Below, piece after piece: positions 35,108 through 42,470 of a stretch of 64,000 nt of DNA. The stretch is taken from NCBI RefSeq assembly GCF_030717955.1, contig NZ_JAUZVY010000004.1, positions 186,001 through 250,000 on the forward strand, read 5' to 3'. Under the pieces are notes generated by a model that worked only from the letters and a program-made list of their open reading frames with translations, ran no database searches and was not told where the DNA came from. Source of the stretch: Alkalimonas delamerensis. GTDB taxonomy: Bacteria > Pseudomonadota > Gammaproteobacteria > Enterobacterales > Alteromonadaceae. Within the stretch, counting starts at the first letter, position 1, and each line of letters opens with the position of its first letter. A program made the position numbers and the translations under genes.

Positions 35108-36101
35108 TGGCACCTCCAGCAACCTGCTGCATCAAGACTTCGCGGGCCCGGCGCCGATGCGATTCGGCATAGGCGGCTGCGCGGGCGCGTAGAATCGGGT
35201 CTGCCGATGGTGCAAAGCCAGCGGGCAGCACTAGGGGATCGAAATTAAGCGCATTGCAGGCGCCCTCTTGCTGCAAGCTGGCTTGCTCAATTACGATAGT
35301 CCCGGCACTGAGCTGGGGGTTGCTTTCAGCCCAGGGAATGGTGGCATCGGCCGGGTTATCCTTGGCGGTTGCCAGGGTAAACTGCATATCAAAGCGCACT
35401 GGCCCATGCTGCAGCCGACTGAAAAACTCCTGCTGCAATGCATCGGCTGCCTCTTCGTCTGCAATAACGCCAGCTTCATCCGTCAGTGGCAAGGCCGCCC
35501 AGCGCACAGCTTGCTGATTGCCTTGCCGGTCAACCAGATAAAAAGCATTAATGCTGTGATAGCGCTCTGTGGCATAACTTTGGGTTGGCTGATAGTGGCT
35601 ACGCCATTGTAAAAAATGCGCGCTTTCCGGGTGATCAGCAAAAAACTGCGGCACGGTATTGCTTTGAATGGCCAACAGCTGTTGATAAAACTTTTCCGGC
35701 GTTGCTACCGCCATCACCGGCGGTGTATTCATCGCCGTGCGCCATTGATGCACGGTATCAGGCAAAATGGTTAAAGCCAGGCTGCGTACTGGTGCGCGTA
35801 AATCAGGTGCCGTTGGGTTGCTCCCGGCAATTGAAATACGGCCAATAAAGGGGTAGCTGCCTGGTTGCAATGCTTTGGCACTGGAGTAAGCAGCTAATTC
35901 ACCGGAGGCCTGAAACTCGCCACTGATGCAAAACCCCTTGGCATGAGCGCGCCTGAAACCCGCCTGAATTGAGTCGCCTTGTTGTAAATTGACAAAATCC
36001 TGGGCACTGACCGGTGCCCGGCCACTCACAGTAACTGCATACAAAGCAGCCGCTACCACGGCTCCCGCTGCCGCAGCAAACAAAACATAGCGCATAAGCA
36101 T
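35100..36101 (-). CDS. Catalase-related haem peroxidase (SrpA-like), membrane-anchored or exported
   Basis: A 333-residue protein of the catalase-related family smaller than true catalases. It starts with a hydrophobic signal/anchor (residues 5-25), which places the haem domain in the periplasm. RRAHAKGFCISGEFQ supplies the likely distal His; RARAAAYAESHRRR near the C-terminus carries a Tyr in the position of the proximal haem ligand. Members usually act as organic peroxidases rather than catalases. The gene overlaps the start of a cytochrome b561 gene, a combination that suggests the cytochrome supplies electrons for peroxide reduction. Confidence 0.85.
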   Translation of the reverse strand: MLMRYVLFAAAAGAVVAAALYAVTVSGRAPVSAQDFVNLQQGDSIQAGFRRAHAKGFCISGEFQASGELAAYSSAKALQPGSYPFIGRISIAGSNPTAPDLRAPVRSLALTILPDTVHQWRTAMNTPPVMAVATPEKFYQQLLAIQSNTVPQFFADHPESAHFLQWRSHYQPTQSYATERYHSINAFYLVDRQGNQQAVRWAALPLTDEAGVIADEEAADALQQEFFSRLQHGPVRFDMQFTLATAKDNPADATIPWAESNPQLSAGTIVIEQASLQQEGACNALNFDPLVLPAGFAPSADPILRARAAAYAESHRRRAREVLMQQVAGGANE

Positions 36102-36439
36102 GACTTCTTTTGGTTAGACATTCGGATGGTGCAAAAGACCAATAAATCATTACGCCCCAATGGCAGATACGATCACTGGTTGCAGCTTGAATTATAGAAT
36201 GAATAGCACTTCCCATTTCGGCTCACCCAAAACGGCGGGAATGCCGTTTCAGGATGAAAATGAGATAGGATGTAAAATTAACCAGATACGTAGTGCTCTC
36301 TTTCCCCATAGCACCACAAAAACGCAATTGATGGGGCCGTGCCAGATCGATACGAAGCCAACACCGCCAGCCGGTTACGGGCAGGATCCCGGCTGTGCTG
36401 CGAATATCCGACAACTGATAGTGGCTGCTTTACTGCAGG
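36102..36439. other. 338-bp intergenic region
   Basis: Between the catalase-like gene start (minus strand) and the end of the PAS-GGDEF gene (minus strand). It must hold the promoter of the catalase-like operon. Short open frames here show no protein-like pattern, and I see no repeat or RNA gene. Confidence 0.4.
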
Positions 36440-37414
36440 TCAGTCCTCTACGCTGTTGCGCCCCGACTGTTTGGCTTTGTAGAGGGCCTTGTCTGCCCGA
36501 TTTAGCAGCTCCTCGAAGGCCGGGATATTGCTGCCGTCGCAAGAAGCAGCGCCAATACTGACGGTGAATTGGGCATGGTCGCCCTGTGCATTGGCGACCA
36601 CCTCGCGTTGCGCGATAGACTCCCGGAGCACTTCGGCAAGCTGGTAAGCCCCCTTCATGTTCGTTTCTGGCAACAGCAGGATGAACTCTTCCCCACCAAA
36701 TCGCGCAACGGTATCGACGCCTTGCCGCACACGCTCTTTGCAGACCTCGGCCACGGCACGAATCACCTGATCGCCTACCAGATGCCCCCAGGTGTCGTTG
36801 ATCGACTTGAAATAGTCAATATCGAGCATCAACACGGACAAGGGATGCCGGAAACGTTCTGCCCGTTTGCACTCCTGCAAGCCCAGCTCCATCAGTTTGC
36901 GGCGGTTGGTCAGTCCGGTGAGGGAATCGGTGGACGCCAACAATTCCAACTGAAGATTGAGGTTTTCGAGCAAGGCATTTTTTTCGGCGAGCAGGCGATT
37001 CATCTGCTCGATTTCGTGTTCTTTGCGCTTGCGATCGTCAATGTTGAAAGTAACTCCCACAAAGCGCCTGCCCTCGGCCGTTGCAGTGCCGTCCATGACC
37101 TTGCCAAAGTTGGCAAACCAGATCCATGCGCCATTTTTGGCACGCAGCCGAAACTCACAGCGGTATTGCGGCGTTATGCCATCCACATGGTCTTGCACGG
37201 CTTGTTGAAGGTGGGGCTGGTCATCGGGATGCACGAGGCCTAAGAGCTCCTCGACCGTGCTAGCCATCTCAGAGCTGTCATAGCCCAGTTGATCCAATGT
37301 CTTCAGGGCCTTGAACGTTACCTCGCCGGTGACCAGATCGTTTTCCCACAGATCAAGGCCAGCGGCTTCCAGCGCCAGTGCTAAACGCTCCTTGTTGCGA
37401 TTCAGTTCATTCAT
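36440..37414 (-). CDS. PAS-GGDEF diguanylate cyclase
   Basis: A 324-residue soluble protein. Residues 5-130 form a PAS domain with PAC-type end (LALALEAAGLDLWENDLVTG, RCEFRLRAKNGAWIWF), a short coiled coil follows (EIEQMNRLLAEKNALLENL), then a GGDEF domain opening STDSLTGLTNRRKL and bearing GGEEF, an active-type cyclase motif. The Arg of a canonical inhibitory RxxD site is not in place (QGVD precedes the motif). It should make c-di-GMP in response to a signal bound by PAS. The ATG at 37414 overlaps the stop of a 31-codon mini-ORF (ATGA), and its own ribosome site is weak, so it may depend on that ORF for translation. Confidence 0.92.
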   Translation of the reverse strand: MNELNRNKERLALALEAAGLDLWENDLVTGEVTFKALKTLDQLGYDSSEMASTVEELLGLVHPDDQPHLQQAVQDHVDGITPQYRCEFRLRAKNGAWIWFANFGKVMDGTATAEGRRFVGVTFNIDDRKRKEHEIEQMNRLLAEKNALLENLNLQLELLASTDSLTGLTNRRKLMELGLQECKRAERFRHPLSVLMLDIDYFKSINDTWGHLVGDQVIRAVAEVCKERVRQGVDTVARFGGEEFILLLPETNMKGAYQLAEVLRESIAQREVVANAQGDHAQFTVSIGAASCDGSNIPAFEELLNRADKALYKAKQSGRNSVED

Positions 37415-37506
37415 AAACTGCCAAGCGGCAAGCCCCCACTGGCCAAAACCGCTGCGCCCGCAGCCACTGCATAAAAGTCCGCCAACTCAAACGTCTGCAC
37501 TTCCAT
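37411..37506 (-). CDS. Possible 31-residue leader ORF or gene remnant
   Basis: A 31-codon frame with an excellent ribosome site (aggag, 5 bases from the ATG at 37506). It ends with a stop overlapping the diguanylate cyclase ATG by 4 bases. The peptide contains ADFYAVAAGAAVLASGG, which faintly recalls the start of DUF917-type proteins. It could be a translated leader coupling expression of the cyclase, or the surviving start of a deleted gene. Evidence is the ribosome site and the overlap only. Confidence 0.35.
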   Translation of the reverse strand: MEVQTFELADFYAVAAGAAVLASGGLPLGSL

Positions 37507-38049
37507 CACCTCTCCTGCAACGCACCATGACACACCATCACTGGGATGGCATAGGGCTGGAGGAAGTATTACACACATCTTCCCATTCAGTTCAAGTGGC
37601 TTACCCAAAACTCACCAAGGTTTCTACTACTAAAACTCAGTGTTCAGCTGTGAAGCGCCACAATATTAAATCCATTTTAGTCGATGAGACTAAAAATTGC
37701 CTGACGAATGGCGTTTAAGCCAAAAAGCAGTTCAAGCTCGATGCCAGAGTTCGGACTGCAAGCCTAAAGCACATCACAGAGGTTAATTTTTATCTGCCCC
37801 TAGTTTTAATATCGACCTGTGATTAGGTTGACATAGAATATTGAACACCCTCGCGGACGGGAGCAACTACAGATACCTCGAGTTTTGTTCACTGTGTGTC
37901 GATAGCATCGCGTCGCTATTTATAAGGATGGGCAGCGAAAAAAAGCGCCAGCTTTTTAGCCAGCAATGCAGTTGCCTGATCACGACTGGCGATAAAATTG
38001 TTACTATGTCAGGCACCAGCCATGATTTTGTCTGCCAGAGTGGAGCTTT
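37507..38049. other. 543-bp intergenic region between divergent genes
   Basis: AT-richer than its surroundings. It must hold promoters for the mini-ORF/cyclase unit (left) and chaC (right). A possible chaC promoter is TTGCCT (37972-37977) with TAAAAT (37993-37998), though the 15-base spacing is short. TTGACA occurs at 37828 without a good -10 partner. I see no RNA gene, repeat or protein-like frame. Confidence 0.4.
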
Positions 38050-38619
38050 ATGTCGCACAACACCATTGCCCTGAACAAACAGCTACAGCCATTGGATCAC
38101 CTTGATTCCGTCTGGTTGTTTGGTTATGGCTCGCTGATTTACAAGGCGGATTTTCCTTATCTGCAGTGCAAACCAGCCTGCATTTATGGCTGGCAACGCC
38201 GTTTCTGGCAGGGATCGCATGATCATCGTGGCACGCCACAGGCGCCAGGCAGGGTGCTCACTCTGATTGAGGCTCCAGGCGCCCGCTGCGCTGGCATGGC
38301 CTATGAAGTAACACCCGATACCTTTGAGCACCTTGATCACCGTGAAAAAAACGGCTACCTGCGGGTATTTACTGAGTTGCATTGGCTGAACGAACCAGGG
38401 CAAACGCAAGGCCTGGTGTATTTAGCCAGCGCTGATAATGAGGCTTATCTTGGCCCGGACACAGACGCCGCTATCGCCGCCCATATCGCCAGCAGCGAAG
38501 GCCCAAGCGGCCCCAACAGCGACTACCTGTTGCAACTGGCACAAGCACTGAGGGAGATGGACGAGCAGGACGAGCATGTATTTGCCATTGAGCAGCAGCT
38601 GTTAAAGCTGCTTAAATAG
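38050..38619 (+). CDS. chaC: Glutathione-specific gamma-glutamylcyclotransferase ChaC
   Basis: A 189-residue cytoplasmic enzyme that cleaves glutathione to 5-oxoproline and Cys-Gly. The nucleotide-like loop FGYGSLIYK and the region around the catalytic Glu in LDHREKNGYLR are as in ChaC proteins, as are GWQRRFWQGSHDHRG and the C-terminal GPSGPNSDYLLQLAQAL. The length is close to other bacterial ChaC proteins. The start (TTTATG) gives MSHNTIALNKQ; the ribosome site is tggag. A single gene; the cha cation-transport genes are absent here. Confidence 0.92.
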   Translation: MSHNTIALNKQLQPLDHLDSVWLFGYGSLIYKADFPYLQCKPACIYGWQRRFWQGSHDHRGTPQAPGRVLTLIEAPGARCAGMAYEVTPDTFEHLDHREKNGYLRVFTELHWLNEPGQTQGLVYLASADNEAYLGPDTDAAIAAHIASSEGPSGPNSDYLLQLAQALREMDEQDEHVFAIEQQLLKLLK

Positions 38620-38719
38620 CTGCCCCCACCTGTTCCGGGGGCTTAACGTACACTGCCCCCGAAATACATCATTCTGCCCCCTTGGCTTTGCGCTGGATGT
38701 TTTCGATAGGGTCAGAAAT

Positions 38720-39775
38720 TCACGAAGCCAGGCCTGCCAGACGCTTAAGCAGGATCAGAAATCCCTCGCAGGATGTCAGTGACGCGGTTTCTTCCATGGT
38801 ATGGTAGCCAGTCGTGGGGATCTGCAGTGTGGTACCGGTGACTGCGCCCGCTGAGGCGGCGATAATCCTGCCCATTTCGGTACTGCCAAGTGACTGAGCC
38901 GATTGCCCAGGTGCTAACAACGCATTTTTCTGTTCAATGTATTCATCCTTGAAGCTGTAACTAACCCCAGATGCCTGGCACAAAGCGGCCAGAGTGTCGG
39001 TCAGTTGCGCATCGAAACTGGCGTTGGCGTCTTTGTGTCGCAATACCAGTTGCTGGCGATCTGCCTCCTTTCTGTCCGGGTAGGGGCTGGTATCCACCAC
39101 GACCAGCCGGTTGGTGGTGTTCCCAAAGCGCCGGAACCATTCCAGCAGATAGCGCCAGCTCTTACCGGCCTCTTCCTGCGCCGTAAAAAAGGCGGTGCCC
39201 TGAAAACCTAAACTGAACAAGTGCACCAAATAGGCGGCAGTGAGCACGTTATCCAGCTGACCACTGATGCTGTTTTCATCAATTCTGAGTTTGTCGGCGA
39301 AAGCCACCGGCGTGCCGGCGACCAGATGGGACATTCCCTCAAGGGTGAAAATCAGGTTGTTGCGCCGCTCACAGACATAACTTGATGCAATTTTACCGCT
39401 ACCGCGGTAGGCACCGGACCAGGGTTCATACGCCATCACTGGCGTAGTATCAAAGCGGTCCACAATTTTATTGATCAACTGCTCGGATACGGAGTTTCCC
39501 AGCAAATCGGAGCGGTTTCCTGCCACAAAAGCAGCATACTGAAATTCATCGGGACCCGTGCAGATCAATCCGTGCCGATCAATATGCGCAGAAAACATGG
39601 TGCTAAAGGGGGCATTGCCCTGTGCGACCAGTAAGCCTTCATACCAGGTAACCTTTGCGCCGCGCTCCTCCAGTTCCCGTTGCAGCACCCTGAAAAAACT
39701 ATGTTCAGCGCCCACCACACTGGGCTCACGGATCAATATTTTCAGTAAATCCAGCAGTTCATTTAACTCAGTCAT
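38720..39775 (-). CDS. M42-like metallo-aminopeptidase
   Basis: A 351-residue cytoplasmic metallopeptidase of the M20/M42 clan. The two-zinc site can be followed: SAHIDRHG (first His and Asp), GQLDN (bridging Asp), AQEEAG (catalytic and metal Glu pair), VDTSPYPD (Asp) and a C-terminal GYHTMEE (His). This is the order of M42 glutamyl aminopeptidases and cellulase-like peptidases. The early RHGLICTGPDEFQYAAFVAG is typical of the family's substrate lid. A single gene between chaC and hipA. Substrate unknown beyond short peptides. Confidence 0.85.
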   Translation of the reverse strand: MTELNELLDLLKILIREPSVVGAEHSFFRVLQRELEERGAKVTWYEGLLVAQGNAPFSTMFSAHIDRHGLICTGPDEFQYAAFVAGNRSDLLGNSVSEQLINKIVDRFDTTPVMAYEPWSGAYRGSGKIASSYVCERRNNLIFTLEGMSHLVAGTPVAFADKLRIDENSISGQLDNVLTAAYLVHLFSLGFQGTAFFTAQEEAGKSWRYLLEWFRRFGNTTNRLVVVDTSPYPDRKEADRQQLVLRHKDANASFDAQLTDTLAALCQASGVSYSFKDEYIEQKNALLAPGQSAQSLGSTEMGRIIAASAGAVTGTTLQIPTTGYHTMEETASLTSCEGFLILLKRLAGLAS

Positions 39776-39865
39776 GGTGGTATCCGGACAGAAAATTGTG
39801 CTGCTATATTCAGGCCAATCGCCGCTCCGTGCAAATAAATCTGCTTTAATACTCTATGGCTGATA

Positions 39866-41191
39866 TCAGCGAAATGCGTCGCGATAGACCTGTTTGAACT
39901 GTCGGGCTTGCTTCAACAATTCGCCGCTACGCCTGACCACTAAATCAGCCAATTCCCTGACATGCCTTTCTTGTTGAGTGGCCAGATCATCTTGGCTAAA
40001 ATCCAAACGCTGCGCCTGCCCCTGAACCCGAAGCACGATGCGCTCAATTCGGCGCTGCAAAAAGTCGAACTTGATCCCGGCATCAAATGCTAAGCTCAGT
40101 AAATCAAACGCAGTGATGGCATGAATATCGAAGTTATCGTCGATCGCCATGGCAAGGCTGGTGTCTAATTGTGGTTGATGCACAGCCTCATAAACAACCG
40201 ACACCAGATCGTAGAAAGGCGTGACTGCAAGCCCTCCCTGACCAGAGACATAAAAACTGATGTTTTTGCCATGCGCATCGCTGTTACCAATAATCAGATT
40301 AAAAATCATCCAATCAATAATTTTCTGGGTGCTTAGTGCAGGAACCGCCGTTGCTGCTGCAAATGCGAACAGTTTCGCAAAGCTTGCACCATCCCGAATA
40401 TGCCGCACATCCTTACTGCTGCCGAAGTTTTGCTCATACTTGTATTCCGGTGGCATATCCAGCGCCTGACAGCCATCAATTATATGCCGTTTGGTGACCC
40501 CATTCGGGGTCACTCGCCGGTCAAAACGCGTCACGGCTAACGCATGGAAATCACCCAGCCGAACCAATCGGACAGCAGCAACATCCAGCCCTACCGCTTT
40601 GGCAAGGCGCATGCAATACAACTCATTCACCACCACCGTTGGATACTGTGCGGATGAAAACTTCAGAATGTGACTACTGGCGAAGCGACCTGCTGCCAAA
40701 TGCATCGCACCATCTGCATCGATATAAATATTCAGCTTTTTCTGCACACCCGCAACTGAGAGGCGGTATTTCCCGTCCCAGAAGGTCATATCGGCATTGT
40801 TTTGTAGTCGCTCAATAAGTTCGGCTTTTGTGACTCTACGCAAAGGCGTGCTTTCAGTGGATACAGCCTTTGGGCCAAACGTCAGAACACCTGTGGTATC
40901 TCCACCAATGGTATTTAAAATCGCATAAACATTGTTTTTAGATAGGTTTTCACTTTCGAGCAAGCGCTCAAATGCACTGCCTTCAGGAAACAGGTTTCTT
41001 AAAAACCGCACTACCACAGCACTATCGCATGGCTCGTTCAATGGAATATGAGGTGATATGGGGTAACCTTCCAGCCGCCAGCTCTGGGTGTATTGAAACT
41101 CGCAGCTATGCGGTGCGCTAAAGGTTAAGGTTCCTACCTGCCTATCCTGTGCATAGACCTGAATACCAGGCTTTTGCTCAAACCCAGTCAT
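39866..41191 (-). CDS. hipA: HipA-type serine/threonine kinase toxin
   Basis: A 441-residue HipA-fold kinase, the toxin of a type II module; E. coli HipA stops growth by phosphorylating glutamyl-tRNA synthetase GltX. The N-subdomain 1 (VYAQDRQVGTLTFS), the Ser-bearing LSVAGVQKKLNIY, the catalytic loop GNSDAHGKNIS and metal-binding PFYDLVSVVYE are all intact, so the kinase should be active. The ATG at 41191 overlaps the hipB end by 14 bases and gives the usual HipA N-terminus. Interestingly, the gltX target gene type is present 15 kb away at 55.8 kb, as expected on any chromosome. Confidence 0.93.
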   Translation of the reverse strand: MTGFEQKPGIQVYAQDRQVGTLTFSAPHSCEFQYTQSWRLEGYPISPHIPLNEPCDSAVVVRFLRNLFPEGSAFERLLESENLSKNNVYAILNTIGGDTTGVLTFGPKAVSTESTPLRRVTKAELIERLQNNADMTFWDGKYRLSVAGVQKKLNIYIDADGAMHLAAGRFASSHILKFSSAQYPTVVVNELYCMRLAKAVGLDVAAVRLVRLGDFHALAVTRFDRRVTPNGVTKRHIIDGCQALDMPPEYKYEQNFGSSKDVRHIRDGASFAKLFAFAAATAVPALSTQKIIDWMIFNLIIGNSDAHGKNISFYVSGQGGLAVTPFYDLVSVVYEAVHQPQLDTSLAMAIDDNFDIHAITAFDLLSLAFDAGIKFDFLQRRIERIVLRVQGQAQRLDFSQDDLATQQERHVRELADLVVRRSGELLKQARQFKQVYRDAFR

Positions 41192-41447
41192 CACTGCCCT
41201 CCGATGGCTCTTGCAGGAATAACGCAACACCGAAAGCCGATAACACTTTAAATAAAGTATCCACCTTGACGGTCAGCAGCCCCTTTTCAACATTGTTGTA
41301 GGCCTGCTTGGATAAACCACAAAGACCAGCGGCATCTTCAAGGGTCATACCGAGTGATGTTCGCCTGTAACGCACCATGGCTCCCAGTGTCTTCATATCA
41401 ACCGGGTTGCTCAGATCGGGTTTTGTACTTTGGGTAACCTGCCGCAC
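41178..41447 (-). CDS. hipB: HipB-type antitoxin and repressor
   Basis: An 89-residue XRE/HTH protein that would bind HipA and repress the operon. The helix-turn-helix is MVRYRRTSLGMTLEDAAGLC then GLSKQAYNNVEKGL and the KVDTLFKVLSAFGVAL helix; the C-terminus ends in acidic SDDWV. The start is taken at GTG 41447, which has agga six bases upstream; this ribosome site lies inside the first operator (41452-41471). Starting here gives nearly the 88 residues of E. coli HipB, whereas the open frame to 41540 would run through two operators. An ATG at about 41396 is a shorter alternative. Confidence 0.88.
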   Translation of the reverse strand: MRQVTQSTKPDLSNPVDMKTLGAMVRYRRTSLGMTLEDAAGLCGLSKQAYNNVEKGLLTVKVDTLFKVLSAFGVALFLQEPSEGSDDWV

Positions 41448-41451
41448 GATA

Positions 41452-41571
41452 AATCCTATTGCAATGGGATTAAAGAAGGACCAAGCGCTGGTAGCGCTTA
41501 TTATCCTAACAGAATAGGATAATAAGCGCGTAAAGCTCAAAAATCAACCATTATCCTACTGCAGAAGGATT
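41452..41571. promoter_or_regulatory. Three HipB-type operators at exact 50-bp intervals
   Basis: Three palindromic sites with pattern ATCC-N10-GGAT occupy 41452-41471, 41502-41521 and 41552-41571. The middle one is the core of a perfect 36-bp palindrome with 14-base arms (41494-41507 and 41516-41529). E. coli HipB binds TATCC-N8-GGATA; here the half-sites are the same with two more spacer bases. The distances between starts are exactly 50 bases twice. The first site includes the hipB ribosome site, so repression could also act at the level of start access. Confidence 0.8.
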
Positions 41572-41772
41572 TAATCGAGAAGATAAAAAAGAGTCGTAAT
41601 AAGTGTTGGTTAAGCAACTCGGCCGCTGGTTTGTGATCCGGCTAATGCCTTAGATAGACAAAAGGTGGTAGCAACAAGGGTTATCTCAGAATATCTGCTA
41701 TGCAACAGATTTGCTTTCGATATCCCAACCAGGAAAACACCAAGACCGCCGGGTGGCAACGAAAAAATGACC

Positions 41773-42072
41773 TTAAGCCGCATGCGGCGAAATATCTTTG
41801 TTGATTTTATCACCACTTTCCTGCTCAGCTCGCTTCAGATCATAGATGGCCTGTAAGTTAAGCCAGCTTTGTGCATCCCCGCCAAAATAGCGTGCCAGCC
41901 GCAGTGCAGTGTCAGCTGTGATCCCGCGTTTCTCACGCACGATCTCATAGATCCGCGCTGGTGTCACCCGCAGCGCTTGCGCCAGGGCATTCGCACTCAT
42001 ATTTAGTGGCTCCAGATAATCTTCACGCAATACTTCACCAGGGTGTACTGCGCGCATGCCATTTTTAAACAT
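41773..42072 (-). CDS. higA: HigA-type antitoxin
   Basis: A 99-residue XRE-family antitoxin of the HigA group. The opening MRAVHPGEVLREDYLEPLNM is the HigA hallmark, followed by the helix-turn-helix SANALAQALRVTPARIYEIV and REKRGITADTALRLARYFG, then SWLNLQAIYDLKRAE. It should neutralise the upstream HigB toxin and repress the operon. It starts 11 bases after the toxin stop codon, the toxin-first order that is typical of higBA. The next gene on the same strand is hipB, over 300 bases further, under its own operators. Confidence 0.93.
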   Translation of the reverse strand: MFKNGMRAVHPGEVLREDYLEPLNMSANALAQALRVTPARIYEIVREKRGITADTALRLARYFGGDAQSWLNLQAIYDLKRAEQESGDKINKDISPHAA

Positions 42073-42083
42073 AACTCCCCCTG

Positions 42084-42362
42084 TTAGTGATAATCCACAA
42101 TCTCAAGATCCCATGCATTACCGTCTTGCCAACGAAAACACAAACGCCACTGATCGTTGATACGAATGCTGTATTGCCCCGCCCTGTCGCCTTTTAGCAA
42201 CTCCAGCCGGTTGCCTGGAGGGCTGCGTAAAAATTCAAGGCTGGTCGCTGCATCCAGCTGAGTCAGCTTTCTGGTGGCAACCTTGGTAATCGCAGACCAC
42301 CGCCTGGTTTTACCGGTTTCATACAGCTGCTGCGTTTCTGTGCATTTAAAACTTTTAATCAT
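42084..42362 (-). CDS. higB: HigB-type RelE-superfamily toxin
   Basis: A 92-residue toxin of the RelE/ParE fold, HigB branch, expected to cleave mRNA on the ribosome. Diagnostic pieces are MIKSFKCTETQQLYETGK, RKLTQLDAATSLEFLRSPPG, NRLELLKGDRAGQYSIRIN and the C-terminal QWRLCFRWQDG...DLEIVDYH. The upstream region has a nearly palindromic tatcgataatcgata (42374-42388) immediately before the ATG, a likely site for the HigA repressor. The pair higBA sits between the glycine cleavage operon's terminator and hipBA. Confidence 0.93.
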   Translation of the reverse strand: MIKSFKCTETQQLYETGKTRRWSAITKVATRKLTQLDAATSLEFLRSPPGNRLELLKGDRAGQYSIRINDQWRLCFRWQDGNAWDLEIVDYH

Positions 42363-42416
42363 GATTAATCATATATCGATAATCGATAAAAAGCAAAGTC
42401 AGTGCTCACACATAAA

Positions 42417-42442
42417 AAACCCCAGCACAGAGGCTGGGGTTT
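42417..42442 (-). terminator. Intrinsic terminator of the gcv operon
   Basis: Ten-base stem aaaccccagc/gctggggttt (42417-42426 and 42433-42442) with a six-base loop, followed on the minus strand by a run of T. It lies 29 bases after the gcvP stop codon. Confidence 0.9.
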
Positions 42443-42470
42443 GCTTTGTGGCTTTACTGACTAGCCAGAA

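Noticed and set aside
41610..41816. A 68-codon minus-strand frame between higA and hipB
   Set aside because: It overlaps the higA end out of frame and shows no recognisable domain or ribosome site.
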